Of a stretch of 64,000 nucleotides of DNA, positions 1 through 13,300 are shown piece by piece; position 1 is the first letter of the stretch; each line of letters begins with the position of its first letter. A model generated the notes under the pieces. It did not search any database. It was not told the origin of the DNA and saw nothing but the letters and a program-made list of their open reading frames with translations. Position numbers and translations under genes: made by a program. Source of the stretch: Paguma larvata (Eukaryota > Chordata > Mammalia > Carnivora > Viverridae); assembly GCA_030068075.1 (NCBI GenBank), contig CM057836.1, positions 66,439,788-66,503,787 of the forward strand, read 5' to 3'.

Positions 1-549
1 GGCACACCACTAATCTGATCTATGTATTTTGAACACCAGGTTCATATATATTATGGGTAAAGCCCTCTCCAGTTGGATATCTTTCAGTACCAATAAATAT
101 GCTAGTACAAAAATAAAGTGAAATTGCTATTTATTGAATATCTCTGGTCTCCAAGTACTACATTGCTTCCTTTTGTTGTCCCTGCAAATTATTCAAGATT
201 ATACAAACAGAAACTACATCCGTTCACTTAATAGGTATAGTTAATGGTGTGACACAGAAAAGTCATGCTTCTGCCCTAAGGGAAATATCTGCTTTCACTT
301 TGATACCAATTAGGGAGTGATTCTCCTAATTTACTGAATATCTACCAAGAGCACAGTCAACATCAGTGAACTGATAACAACATTTTATGATCATGGTACA
401 GATTCACAATTCCTTATTTATAAAATACACAATTCAGAAAGATCTGAAAAATAAGCGTTTCCCAACTCTTTTGGCAGCAGAACCTAACTCAAACCTTTAT
501 TTATGTTCTTTAAAAAAAAAAGATTCACATTTCAAGGCACAAAAAAAAG
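1..549. other. unannotated AT-rich sequence
   Basis: No repeat, exon or RNA gene is recognised here. The only local structure is a short imperfect direct repeat near 527-562, in which the word cacatttcaagg occurs twice around an A-run. The second copy abuts the SINE that follows. The open frame near the left end has no recognisable domain and is treated as chance. Confidence 0.5.
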
Positions 550-559
550 GCACATTTCA

Positions 560-777
560 AGGTGCCTGGGTGGCTTAGTTTGTTAAGTGGCTGACTCCCG
601 GTTTTGGCTCAGGCCATGACCTCATGGCTCTGAGATGGAACACAGTGTGGGACTTTGTGCTGACAGCATGGAGCCTGCTTGGGATCCTTTTTTTCCCTCT
701 CTCTCTGCCCCTCCCCTACTCTCTCCAAAGAAATACACATTTTTAAAAAAGCTGCTTTTCAAAAAAAATCTAAAATA
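560..777 (+). mobile_element. SINEC (carnivore tRNA-derived SINE)
   Basis: The copy starts with a form of ggtgcctgggtggctta, the tRNA-like head carrying the internal Pol III promoter region. It continues through a CTTTGTGCTGACAGCATGG-type middle and a CT-rich stretch, and ends in an A-rich tail. A degenerate duplication of cacatttca on both sides (about 551-559 and 779-787) suggests the target site. Non-coding and non-autonomous, this class depends on L1 machinery for mobility. The divergence from the other copies suggests a moderately old insertion. Confidence 0.85.
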
Positions 778-1099
778 TCACATTTCATGTAACTCCATCC
801 ATTTAGTTGTAGAAATATTAATTTCTTACTATGGGATGCTACCCCAGGCCCCACAAGAGCTATTACATAATATTAACAGTTTATGGTTATAATATTTTTC
901 CAGTATCTGAAAAAATTCTGAAAGTTAAAACACATTTGGGAGAGATGCCAGTGATGGGTGGAGGCTGTGCTTATAGGGCAGCACTGGCTTATAGGACATT
1001 TCTGTCCCTTCCTCAGTTTTCTTGTGAAAATTAAACTCCTCTAAAAAATTCAACTAGAAAAAAAAAACCCACATTTGATCTCAACAGTTTCAGGCAAGG

Positions 1100-1156
1100 T
1101 TTTTTTTTTAAGTATTTATTTATTTATTTATTTAGAGTGCATATAAGTGGAGGAGG

Positions 1157-1196
<40 letters not shown>

Positions 1197-1320
1197 CCCA
1201 ATTAGACTCCTCTCTGTCAGCACAGAACCCAATGTGGGGCTTCATCCCACAACCCTGGGATCATGACCTAAGCCTAAATCAAGAGTTGGAAGCTTAAAAG
1301 ACTGAGCCACGCATGTCACT
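1100..1320 (-). mobile_element. SINEC, antisense, with expanded GA tract
   Basis: Read on the minus strand this is a complete SINEC: the head (here degenerate) lies at the right end and the A-rich tail, seen as repeated tttatttatt, at the left. The usual CT-rich segment has expanded to an uninterrupted (GA)n run near 1160-1194. Direct repeats caggcaagg (1091-1099) and caggtaagg (1321-1329) flank it and fit a target-site duplication with one mutation. Confidence 0.88.
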
Positions 1321-1396
1321 CAGGTAAGGGATTTTGGATCTATACTACAAATGATTTGAAATCCTTGGACTCTTCATTTTTTTAAAAACAATACTT

Positions 1397-3745
1397 CTTA
1401 AATGTTTTTTTTCTGCATCTTTTGACAGGATCATATGGTTCTTATCCTTTCTTTTCAATACTAAAGCATCGTTTCTTACTAAAAACCCTCAAGAAAGTCA
1501 GCATAGAAGGAACATACCTAAACATCATAAAAGCAATATATGAAAAGCCCACAGCTAATATCACTCTCAATGGGGAAAAACTGATAGCTTTCCCCCTGAG
1601 ATCAGGAACATGACAGGGATGTCCTCTCTCACCACTGTTGTTTAATAGTGTTGGAAGTTCTAACCTCAGAAATCAGACAACAAAATGAAATAAGAGGATC
1701 CAAATTGGCAAAGAAGTAGTCAAACTTTTACTTTTCGCAGATGACATGATACTCTACAGGGAAAACCTGAAAGAGTCCACCAAAAAGCTTCTAGAACTGA
1801 TACATGAATTCAGCAAAGTCACAGGATACAAAATCAATGTACACATATTGGTTGAATTTCTATACACCAATACTGAATCGACAGAAAGAGAAATCAGGAA
1901 ATTGTTCCCATTTACAATTGCACCAAGAACCATAAAATACCTAGGAAACAACCTAACCAAAGATGTAAAGGCTCTATAAGCTGAAAACTATAGAAAACTT
2001 ATGAAAGGAATTGAAAAAAAAAAAAAAGAAATGGAAAAACATTCCATGCTCATCAACTGAAAGAATAAATGTTGTTAAAATGTCAATACTACCCAAAACA
2101 ATCTACACATTCAATGCAATCTCAATCAAAATTGCACTGGCATTCTTCTCAAAGCTAGAACAAACAATCCTAAAATATGTATGGAACCACAAAAGACCCC
2201 GAATGGCCAAAATAATGATGACGAAGAAAACCAAAGTGGGAGGCATCACAATCCCAGACTTTAGCTTCTACTACAAAGCTGTAATCATCAAGACAGTATG
2301 GTACTGGCACAAAAACAGACACAAAGACCAATGGAATAGAATGGGGAATCCAGAGTTGGATCCACAAATGTATGGCCAACTAATCTTTGACAAGGCAGGA
2401 AAGAGTATCCCATGGAAAAAAGATGGTCTCTTTAGCAAATGGTGCTAGGAGAATTGGACAGCAACATGCAGAAGAATTAAACTAGACCACTTTCTTACAC
2501 CATACACAAAAATAAACTCAAAATGGATGAAAGATCCAAAGGTGAGACAGGAATTATCAAAACCCTAGTGGAGAAAATAGGCAACAATCTCTTTGACCTC
2601 AGCCATAGCAATTTTTTGCTCATCAAGTCCTCATTGCAAGGGAATTAAAAGCAAAAATGAACTACTGGGACCTCATCAAGATAACAAGCTTCTTCACAGC
2701 AAAGTAAACAATCAACAAAACTAAAAGGCAACTGACGAAATAGGAAAAGATATTTGCAAATGACATATCAGATAAAGGGTTAGGACCCAAAATCTATAAA
2801 GAACTTATCAAACTCAACACCTGAAAAGCAAACAATCCAGTGACGAAATGGGCAGAAGACATGAATAGACACATTTCCAAAGAAGACACCCAAATGGTCA
2901 ACCGACACGTGAAAAGATGCTGAACATCACTCATCATCAGGGAAATACAAATCAAAACCACACTGAGATACCACCTCACACTGGTCAGAGTGGCTAAAAT
3001 TAACAACTCAGGAAACAACAGATGCTGGAGAGGATGTGGAGAAATGGGAACTCTCCTGCACTGTTGGTGGGAATGCAAACTGGTACAGCCACCCTGGAAA
3101 ACAGTGCGGTGTTTTGTCAAAAAATTAAAAATAGAACTATCCTCTGACCCAGCAAAAGCACTACTAGGATTTTATCTGAAGGACACAGGAGTGCTGATGC
3201 ATAGGGATACATGTACCCCAATGTTAATAGCAGCACTTTCAACAATTGCCAAATTATGGAAAGAGCCTATATCTCTATCAATGGATGAATGAATAAAGAC
3301 GATGTGATTTATATCTACAAAGGAATATTACCTTGGGAATGAGAAAGAATGAAATCCTGCCAGTTACAGCAATGTGGACAGAACTGGAGATCATTATGCT
3401 AAGTGGAATAAGTCAATCAGAGAACGACAGATATCCTATGTTTGTACTCATATGTGGAACTTGAGAAACTTAACAGAAAACCATCAGGGAAGGGAAGGAG
3501 AAAAAATAGTTACAGAGAGGGAGGGAAAGAGGGAAGCAAACTCTCAATCCAGAGAACTGAGGGTAAATGTGGGATGGGGAGCAGGGGAGAGGGGAAAATG
3601 GGTGATGGGCATTGAGGAGAGCACTTGTTAGGTTGAGCACTTGTTGTTGTATGTAAGCAATGAATCACGAGAATCTACCTCCAAAATCAAGAGTACAGTG
3701 TATACACTGTATGTTAGCAGACTTGACAATTACAGTAAAAAAATG
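1397..3745 (+). mobile_element. LINE-1, 5'-truncated and 5'-inverted, with TSD
   Basis: About 2.35 kb of carnivore-type L1: the ORF2 second half and the 3' UTR, ending in a short A-run. The first 60 bases (about 1397-1456) are antisense L1 ORF2. From about 1457 onward the sequence is sense and continues from almost the same point of the ORF. The unit is bracketed by the 9-bp direct repeat acaatactt at 1388-1396 and 3746-3754, which supports a single insertion. An outer inverted 5' piece next to a sense 3' piece is the layout expected from twin priming. The coding part is broken by stops and frameshifts, so the copy is dead. Confidence 0.9.
1457..3292 (+). pseudogene. L1 ORF2 remnant (reverse transcriptase domain to C-terminus)
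   Basis: Translated pieces in several frames match the L1 ORF2 protein, which supplies endonuclease and reverse transcriptase. A QGCPLSPLLFN-like block follows a nonsense codon at 1611-1613. The catalytic motif LFADDMILY is encoded at 1731-1757. The later segments include the [20 protein letters not shown] block (about 2260-2310) and the C-terminal RCWRGCGE ... [10 protein letters not shown] region near 3020-3085. Frame changes occur near 1980-2010 (A-run) and after 2448. The endonuclease domain is absent because of 5' truncation. No intact reading frame remains. Confidence 0.88.
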
Positions 3746-3754
3746 ACAATACTT

Positions 3755-4915
3755 ACCAAGAATTAGAGTTTTCAGAGAAAAATACTCATAGTCTGTATTA
3801 GATTTTTTAAAAATTCACATCATAAATAAGTTGTAATCTAGAGATAGTTTATTCTATCTGCCAAATCCTTTGTAATTATTTGTACAACTACCAAAAACAA
3901 TATTCGCAAATTCAGAGAAGTCCTAATCACGTTATTAATATGAGCTTGCACTCTCTGACATCAAGTGGCTTGAGAGTGACTGGTTTATTGGCAAGAGCTG
4001 ATTTTTTTCTAGGCAGCAAATAGTTATTTGGCAAATTGCTCCTTGTTTTCTTTGGGATGTTGGGACACAGGCACTGGAGGTCAAATGATTCTTAAACCAG
4101 GAATTATACTTCCCACTTAAAAACTTTGGCAATGAGACTGTGTGATGCAGGATTATAGGCCAGTGCCAGAGATCTCAAAGAAAGCAGATTCATATAGGCT
4201 TGTGATGAGTATGACATATCTCGGGAGGATCCCCAGTACTCACGGAACACAAAAAGAGTAATGGTGTTGGCATCACTCTGTGAGTAAAAAGGAGCTGTAG
4301 GCTCTCAGGGGTGGACAGGGATTGCTAAATGGGCAATCCTTCCTTATCCTGAAAGGAAGAGGTCTCTGAGGGTGAGCTCTACCCTCTGAAAGACATCTGA
4401 GGAGCAGGTGTACTGTGCACTAATCCAGAGATTACATGACTGTGAAACCTCACCTAGAGAATACAGTGCTGAAGAAAGCCTATCGATGAAAATATAAACA
4501 ATTATCAACATTCTTATAAAAATATAAGCTTGTAATGATGTTTTGATCTTTGAACAGTCCTAGTTTCTAAATAATTGATTAAATGCGAGTCACTGTAATA
4601 CAGACCATTGGAGTTGATACTTACATTCTCTGTTAGCATCCCTGTGGATAATGGGTAAAAGGAGTGAGAACAGCTCTAAGTGTCTAGGAGCTCCATTTGT
4701 CTTGAACAAACAAAAAAGGAGCTATCAGAAAAGAATATGAATTTATCTCCACAACATAAATAATGACACTTAAAATTTCTTATAGCCTGATATTCATCCC
4801 CCCTTTTAATTTCTTCTCTTCAGGTATTCTGAGTAAATTTTTTTTTAGTCAAAATCTAAAAGACAGCTGTGGAAACCTCCCAGTGATGGTTCCACTGTGA
4901 TCTCCATATAAATAG
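3755..4915. other. unannotated sequence
   Basis: About 1.2 kb between the L1 and a MER5-like element. I see no conserved coding block, no low-complexity run of note and no repeat I can name. The composition is AT-rich and similar to its surroundings. Confidence 0.45.
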
Positions 4916-4919
4916 AATT

Positions 4920-5095
4920 CCTTGTGGTTCCCTGTGTGGCTCTTGGACCAACAGCAATCAGCATCACCTAGCAACCTCATACAATTCAGGATCCATCTGA
5001 GATCTAATGATTATAGATTTCTAGAGATAGAACCCAGAAATCTATAGTTTGAAATGCCTTTAAGGTGATTAAGGTAATGTCACCTGAAACTTGAT
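4920..5095 (+). mobile_element. MER5-like hAT DNA transposon fragment
   Basis: The order of words recalls the small non-autonomous hAT-Charlie element MER5A: a gtggttccctgtgtggctc start, then cagcatcacctagcaac, a middle with cagaaatctatag, and a final aggtgattaagg. The central CAGCATCACCTGG-type block is the strongest match. It carries no coding capacity. Divergence is high, so boundaries are approximate. Confidence 0.6.
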
Positions 5096-5099
5096 AGGA

Positions 5100-8000
5100 A
5101 ACAAAGGTGAAAATCAGGAGAACAACTGACTTAAGGAATTATTGGCTGGCTGAAGTTTCTGCCTGCATAATCTACAAAATGTTAATACCTGAGGTGAAGC
5201 CAGTGTACCCTAATGCCTCCCTGACTAGACCCTTACCAGGTGCATAGCAAACAGGTGTGTCATAGAACTGCCTGCCTTCCTCCTCAGAATTAACACTCAT
5301 CAAGCCATAAGATAGGGTCAGTTCTTGTTTTTTGTTATGCTGTATGCAGTTTTTTTTCCTTCCTGAAGGATCATGTAAGTACCTGAAAGCAGTAAAGAGT
5401 AAAGGGACTGGATATTGTGCCTTAATGTAAGCCTATGCTTAAGAGGCTTAACCCAAGCCTTTGGTACCACACAGATGGGTGGAATTATTTGCATCCCAAA
5501 GTTTTGTTCTTTATTTTATGTTCTTCTTGGTCAGAGTTTGTCTCAGAACATACATCAACATAGAGCTTTCATTATTGAGAACGTATTCTTACCACCCTTC
5601 TCCCCAAAATACCTACTAGATTAAAGAACACATTTAGAGACCATTTATTTATGGTATTATTTTGGGTTTTGGTAACAACAGTTTTCAGGCAGATAATGGT
5701 CCATGGATCACATTTAGAATAATACTGCACAAAAGCACCTGTGCATCCTTTGTTAAAAATAAATAAATAAAAAGCCCTGCAAATCTTCATCTAGAATTTT
5801 ACTTGGTTTACTTAGATTTTAAATCTGGATTGGAAGGAAAAAGAATAGAGCAGATTTTCTCAATAGGTGTGATTAGTCATAGACTTATGGGTATATCTGG
5901 ATATATATATCCCTCTTAAGCACTGGGGTTGCTTGATGGGGCCTGGAAGACCATGTATAATACAGGCACTATCGTTTCTCTCTGATTTAAAAAGTGAAAA
6001 TAGTTGAGAAGCACTTCATTAGAGATAATAAGACCATTCCCCAAAGATGATCTCAGTGAAGACAGCCAAATGATCCAATTTATGAGATCATTCATGAGTT
6101 TGCCTGAGAGATATGAAGAGTAGAAATCGGGTTTCATGAGAATCCAAAATGGCATACTTGGCCATACAAGGGGATGCTAAGTGGAATGGATTCAGGTGTG
6201 ATCTTATGAAGAAAAGAGCCATACATATTAGGGCCCCAAATATTGGTTTGGGAACAGCAAGCAGGAGCCAGTGTTACTTTCTCTTGAAGAGAAGATTCTC
6301 ATATAAGGAAAGAGACTCCCTGATACTATGTATAAATTGGGTTATGAGGAAGCTATGGTTAAAACAAAGTACAAAAATTTTATTACACCATTAAAAATAG
6401 TTTAGGATGAGGCATCAGTGCTTTGGACAAAAGGTAGGAGCCCTTCTCTGAGGAGGAAGATCATCACTGATTTAGTCAGTGCATCATGTATGTCCTCCTG
6501 AATCTGAAACTGGACCTGAGTTACAGGATTCAGTTATATGGGCAACAAATTTCAGATAGGTCAAAATATCTGGAAAAGTGCAATTGGCAACTGGGAAGCA
6601 GAAGTTTCATCCCTTGAAAACCACAAGGTCTGTATCTCTGGAGAGCAAACTAGGGGGAATCCAGGAACTAATCTAACTAAATGATGACATATATGTAAGT
6701 TCTGTATTTTAATCTGCTTAAAGGCCCACTAGTATTCACAGTACTGTTTTGATAGTTTCAGACTATCTTTATCATGCTGAAGAGAAGTAAGAACCACAAT
6801 AAAAAAAATAACTTCACCTGGGGCCAACATGGTAGTCAGAGGAAAACAGTGTCACAAAACCTCAAGAAAGCAAAACTCAAGAAAGCAGGTGTCATGAGTT
6901 GAGTGACTCTGATTTAGAAGGTTTTTCATCCTATGCCCAACCTTGTCTGTTTTAAATCTTCTCCTATCTAGCAGAACAACATTCGCTTGTATCTGACAAG
7001 ATCCAGAAAACCTACATAACAGTGATGAAGGTCAAATCAACTTTTCAATTCCAATCAAACTCTAGAATTCAGGGAAAATGAATTTATCAAGAAGTTGAAT
7101 TCTGTTGTTTTATCCAAAAGAGGAAAGCAGGTCAGGCTCCCATCGTTCACTATAAACCCATTCTGCCCCACATCTATGACTACCTGATGAATGTCAGACC
7201 TCCCTAGTTGCCATATGCCCTAGATAACTTATAAAAGTAGTAAGATTGAATCCCCAGTGAAAACAAATACAGAAAATAAAAGAGAAACATCAAACTCAAA
7301 AGCAAGGCAGCTGTGGACTTCTTCATTTGAGAACAAAAAGTTCTACACCAAGAGAAACTTATAATATCATAGTATCACAGAGGAGCAAAATGACACTTTG
7401 ACAGTAATATGATATCCCAATAAAAGTGTAAAAATTTTTAAATTGCAGAGGGGTACTACAGGTCAAATGTAGGTTCCAAATCAAATTATGCTCTAGGAAA
7501 GTGAAGTTAAAAATATAAATAAATGTGGTCTTGGTATACATTTCATGTTATATATTAAATTATAAATATCAATGTGAAATCATGATATAAAAGGACAGTT
7601 TTTCCATCTCTAACATTGAATTTTCTCCCAGCACATTATTTTTCTAGCACCAGCATTAACACATATACACAAATTTGACCTTAATGCTATTTTCTACTAA
7701 AAGAAATCGGCGATCCTTGGAGAGTAGTTGTTTCCATATCCTGGCAAGAGAAATCGAGATGATCCTGGAGTATATTATTATTACCATAATGTAAGTCAAG
7801 TCTAATCGAAGATGTGTGGACAAGTGAAAAAGAGGAAAAGAAAGTAAAATAAATGGACACCCACTGGACAAATTCTGATAATTTGAACATCCACTTAGAG
7901 TAGTTATTTTGCTTAAAAAACTATCAGTGATTAATAATGCATATTCTACAAAAGAAAGGACAGGTTAAAGTTTCCAAAAAAATATGTAGAAAAAGTGGAA

Positions 8001-8345
8001 TGCTATGTGCTTCAATTATACAACTCACTATTTGGTCAATACTACCTGAAAGCTGTGAAGTCCCTCAAGGATCCTCAGATCATGCTGTAGGACTATCGTC
8101 CAATAGTAAATAAGGAAACCAGAGCAGAACATGTTAGCTCAGACCAAGCTTCCAGATATTAAGGAATGGTCTAAATAAAAATAACAACTGATTGAGCATT
8201 ATGTTGACCGTCTTTGGCTTCCTGTTTTGGAGACAGGCCTGCCAAAAGATTTCATGTTACTGTAAGAGAGCCATACCTACTGTTGTCTTCTTTTCTGTTT
8301 GGTGCTGATGACCAACAGCCGTTGTATACATTTTGTAATTGTATC
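5100..8345. other. unannotated, apparently single-copy sequence
   Basis: About 3.2 kb with no repeat or gene that I can support. Short open frames here (for example at 5415-5624 and 6149-6394) lack recognisable domains, and I see no flanking splice signals of note. Old, unrecognised repeat fragments may be present. Confidence 0.45.
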
Positions 8346-8468
8346 ACAATCCCTACCTATCTCTATATCTGTCTTTATCTATCTGTGTATCTATATGTAA
8401 CTATATCTCTATTTCTATCTCTGCATCTGTAGGTCTATCTATCTGTATGCTTGTATCTGTGTCTATAA
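8346..8468. repeat. degenerate TATC/TCTG microsatellite
   Basis: Repeated tatc, tctg and tcta words (such as tctatctgtgtatctatatg) give an imperfect tetranucleotide tract of roughly 120 bases. The many interruptions suggest an old tract with limited length instability. An open frame that crosses it is simply a translation of the repeat. Confidence 0.8.
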
Positions 8469-9945
8469 TCAGTGGCTACAAGCTGTTTTAAAATAGATGT
8501 TTGTCATGTATTTAAAACTAAAATGTTTCCGTAATATATATTCTGAGTTGTTCACTCATTGGTAACAGCTCTGCAAAAGTGAAGATGTAATCAAAATGAA
8601 GAGTTGAAGAATGACAGCTTAAATACATGTCAGCAGTGAAGGCAAATATAGACTTTGCTCATCAAAGTCCAATACTTTCTTTAGGAGGATGGAGCAAATC
8701 TGTGATAGAAAGACTTGGCTACCATGTCAAAAGCCAGGCAGGCTCATAGACTTACACTTTCCTTCAGGGTTTTATTATGACAACCACAATTACATGCTTT
8801 CTGGGTCTCAGTCAAGGCTGTAAGCCTTCCTGTAAAGATGAGCTATGGAGAAATCCAGGACTTCTCAGAGATTGAAACAGATTGTTCCAATTCCCTCCTA
8901 CCTTCAATAGATCATACATGACAGAAAAATAGAATAGGAGTGTCTTTTCAAACCAAATACACACACATAGTTTCCCTCTTTCTCTCTCTCTCACACACAC
9001 CAACACACAATCCTCACACTTAAACAACCTTGAGTCCTTTTGTTTAGAGTAGCAATATCAATTCCGTAATAAAATGTTTTAAATGCAACTCTTTAAATTT
9101 TGAACAACGCTGACTGGTATTTCAAAACAAAGTGTATTTGTCATCGTCAAACTTGTTTATATGAATCAAACAACACTGTCACCATAAAGGAAGCACTGTC
9201 ATTTTTTTCTTCCCTCCCTCTGCCCTTCTAGGTTTCAAAGCAAAGTCCACAATATTGCAAATATATTTATGTTGACTTAAAGAGGAGTGCTTTTGCCTAA
9301 AAATAGGTGGAATTTAATGACATCCCCAATTCGCAATCCCTCAAATCTGTAATGGGGATCATGTACCTCTATAAAAAGAGGTACAGTTGAGAAAGTTCAG
9401 AGTGTTGAGTATTTGGAGAAGACTATCTGCATTTTTCTTTTTTAAACTGAGCTGACACTTGATATTTTTACTTATCTTTGTTTCTGTGTGTCTTCAGAAA
9501 TGCAAATAATTCATGCATGCAGATTTTGGAAGGCACTGTTAAAGCGTGGTTACTAATTTGTTATGTCTTTAGAAAAGTATTTCTCAGCAGGTTTGGATAT
9601 GTAAAACCTGTTCTGCCCATGACCTTGTCTTCCTGTGGCTTTTTATAAGATCTATGATAATGACCATGAAAAGATTCAAATCAGATTTGTCTGCCCAAAA
9701 CTTTGTCTATTTGGCCTATAGTCTGTAGAATGATCTTTTTAAAAATTTGAGGATGCATTCCAGAACTTACTTCCAAAGCTGTTTTTAGTGACAGAGACAA
9801 ATGTTTCTAAGAAATATACTCAGGGTGACATCAATTAAAAGCAGAGTGGATTGTCAGTTCAACCTATCTTATAAGCACTAAGTTATTTACAATAAACTAC
9901 AAGTTCAGAATAATCATTAGTTCATTCAACTAATAGTTTATTGTT
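8469..9945. other. unannotated sequence
   Basis: No repeat or exon recognised. A short CT/CA-rich patch occurs at about 8975-9008 (tctctctctctcacacac). The remainder is AT-rich and without obvious structure. Confidence 0.45.
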
Positions 9946-9949
9946 CCTG

Positions 9950-10090
9950 GGCTAAATATCTGTGACCTCTATAAGTTATTTAAGCTCTCTGAACCTCAAT
10001 AGAAAGGTAATTTAAAAATGCTATGCTACTTACTAGGTGTTTGATCTCAGGCAATAATAATAAACTTAATGAGTGCATTGTGTTTTGTGG
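9950..10090 (+). mobile_element. MIR fragment
   Basis: The words aagttatttaagctctctg and gaacctcaat, followed by gctacttactaggtgtttga, match parts of the conserved MIR core (mammalian-wide tRNA-derived SINE), although the order is disturbed. Very old and low in identity. It may comprise two overlapping MIR pieces. Confidence 0.45.
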
Positions 10091-10399
10091 TATAAAAATA
10101 CATTAACATTCATTATCTTCTCCTTTGCACACATTTTATCTGCCTTTGCCAGATAAAATAGTTTGTCCAGTTAAATATGAATTTCATAAAACAACAAAAA
10201 TTATTTAGTACAAGTATGTCCTAAGCATGGGCATGTTATATTGTTATTTGTTAAATCTGACAATTGTATCTCTATTTGGAGAAGCTAGGGCTGAGAGAGA
10301 AAGGCAACTTATTTCACATCACCAGGTTTGGATCCTCTTCTTTTTACTTCAAATCAAATATAGTTCGGTTTGACTATACTACCTCTGTGCTTAGGCTCC

Positions 10400-13300
10400 C
10401 TGAACCTCAGTGTTCTATCTTCAAATAAATATGGTAGGAGTGAGTCTAAACCAGGTAAGTGTGAAAATATCTTACATTTGTGAGAGGCTATGTTCACAGA
10501 GCTCTGATGAAGGTAACATGAAACAATTTTCTACTGTTAGAGATACCATCGGTCAAAGTTCTTTGGGTAACCAAGAGAATACCTCTGAGCTCATTTAAGC
10601 CAAAACAAATGCAAACATACTAGGCAGCCTACAGAAAATCCAGGGGAACCAGAGAATTGGGACTGGAGGCTATAGAGCCATGAGCAGTTCCAAATTCACC
10701 ATTATGATTGCCAAGTGAAGACCACAGTGCCACTGCCACTAGGCACAAGCTTTGCAGCACATTACATTCAATGCCGGGAATGGAACTTTCCAATAGACAT
10801 TGACTGTGGCTACCTCTGAAAGTTCCATGTTCCTTCTTCACCACCCTCCATCATCTACACTAGGAAGGCTTTATGCATAGTTTCCTACTTCATGGCATTT
10901 TTCTCTAAGTTGAAATCTCCATTTTTGTCTAATTGATAGTGCCTGGGTTATTTTCCCATGTGTTAACTGCAAGACAAACTAGAAAAAGAAGTGTCTGTGT
11001 ATAACCCTTGACATGAATGACTCCTATAGTGGGCCATTCCCTACATAGACATGATGTTCAATAAAAACTGGACAGCAGAGAAAGTATGCTGTATGCTGAT
11101 TTAGAAACATGCCAACATCATACTCCTGTGCCCATCACACATATACCTTCATCAGCTGCCTTAACCCGAGCTATCTTATTTTCCTTCTTGTCAAATCCTA
11201 ATAAAGATTATACATATTTTATTTTATACTCAACCTTCATCCATAATAGCAACCTGACCCAAAGCGCCAACCAATAATTGCGTATTTCGACTCTATCTAT
11301 CCAAATAGCTCTGAAAGTCCCAGAGAGTTTCTCATGTTTTCCCAGACCCCTGGGTTTTATTTCATTGTAGGGTAGAAACATACCCCTCTTAAAGAATTCT
11401 AGCCACTTCAAATTCAAATCTCATATGAGTTATTTTTTTCTCAGTTAACATCCTGAAATACTAATAGTTGTTAATCTTAACTGTGAATTAAGATTTAAAT
11501 CCAAGGTCTATAATTTTACTTAGGTAAAGTTTAAATAATCTACTCTTGGGGCTCCTGTCATTTTATTACATTTGTAAAAGTGACATTTTAAGTGCCATGA
11601 GAAAGATGGTAAGGAAAAGACACTGTGTAACACACATTGGTGTTTTCTGGACACCAAAGAAATCCTATAAGGAGGACTAGCAAAGGTTGGCTATCCCATA
11701 TGAACTATTCAGCTAACTCATTTCTTGAGTCAAACCCAATACCTTGCATTTGTCGTAAACTAAGTCCCTCAAAAATCCCTTTCTCCCTGGTGCTGAAGAA
11801 AAGAATCTTGGTCCAATGACATTCTTGGTGTTCTAAACAAATTAATGGATTCTACTGGGAATAATCTTCAGAGATAGATATATGTGTATGTGGGGGAAAG
11901 CAGCTAAGTGGAGCTAAAAAGAGCTTACGACTTTTTTCTAAAGATCTTCATTTCCCACTTAAGATGTTGTGTAGTCTTGTACTCTGCACAGAAACAAACT
12001 TGAATTCAATAGTGTTTAAGGAAAACTCCAGGTTTTCTCTAGAGCATTATTCTATTTCAATTTCGGTGTAAAAATAAAGGAATAGTTTTTTAGGGGATTT
12101 TTTTCTCTATGAATAAAGAAAAGAATATCTTGCAGCCTGCCCCTAGTTAATACACTATTCCTTTTGGTAAGCTCTTACTCAGTAAGGGAAACCTTCATTT
12201 CCTTTCCATAAAAGTGATTAGGATAATTCAATTTCTTGTAATAGCCCAAGTTTCTGCTAATCTCGTACTCAATAAAACTTTGACTTTTTTTTCTTTCTTT
12301 TTCAGGCTAAAAACTAAAACATGTAAAAAATTAAAACATGTAAAAACTAGGTACACTCGATTTTACCATTAAGTGACTCCTCATGATAGTCAAGCATAAG
12401 GAAATTCACAACAAATATTTTTATTCTTCAACATCATCTTGCATATGAAACTGTTAAAATAAAAATCCAAATGAATCTTGAAGGCCAAAGAAGTTACTAG
12501 AAAGTAATTACTAGTCTTTAACATATGAAGGAAAGTAGTTGGTACCTTTGCTTGCTGGCTAGCAAAATGTCTTGAAAGGAGGGAATGTGTGGGCGGAAGA
12601 TGGTGTAATGAGCTGATGATATGTATTAACACCTAATGCCTTCCTTTCTTATATCCAATTACTCTCCATCTTTCATCCATTTATCTATATAAAGTTTATA
12701 ATAGTCTGACAATTTCTAGGGATGTCTTCATAAACTTCACTTGGACAACCTGACAAATGGCTCACAATGAAAAACATGTATGTAAATTCATTTTCCTGCC
12801 AACATATGGTGTTTGGTCTTCATTTGTGAAGTCACTTACTCAGAAGGAAAAACTGTTTCCTTTATTGGCTCTGAGTATGAAAACAAGTAGAATTGTAGAG
12901 AGTAGGTGTTCTCAGTTAGCTTTATTTCTACACAACATAGGTAACTACGAACTCAGATGTCTTTTTTGTTAGTTTTCCTTGGATTTGTTTTATTTTCCAT
13001 GAAATGTCACAAGTTTCTAAGAAAGCAATTAAATACTCAATTTAATCACTCATAACTGTCAGTGTTAATTTTCTTATCACATGTGCCAGGCATATTTATG
13101 AATATGACAATTATTTATCGCAGCAAACCTGCTTCTGTTCAAGGAGCAATCAAGACTAAGAATAACGTTGCTCCATACCCTAATATGCAGTGACAGCTAA
13201 CAGATACAAGTACATAGTCCTTAGGCACTAGGGGTGGAATTTAAATGTTGGAACAAGCATCCCATTTCTCAAGTTTGGTATCTTGTTTGAACTTGTGACG

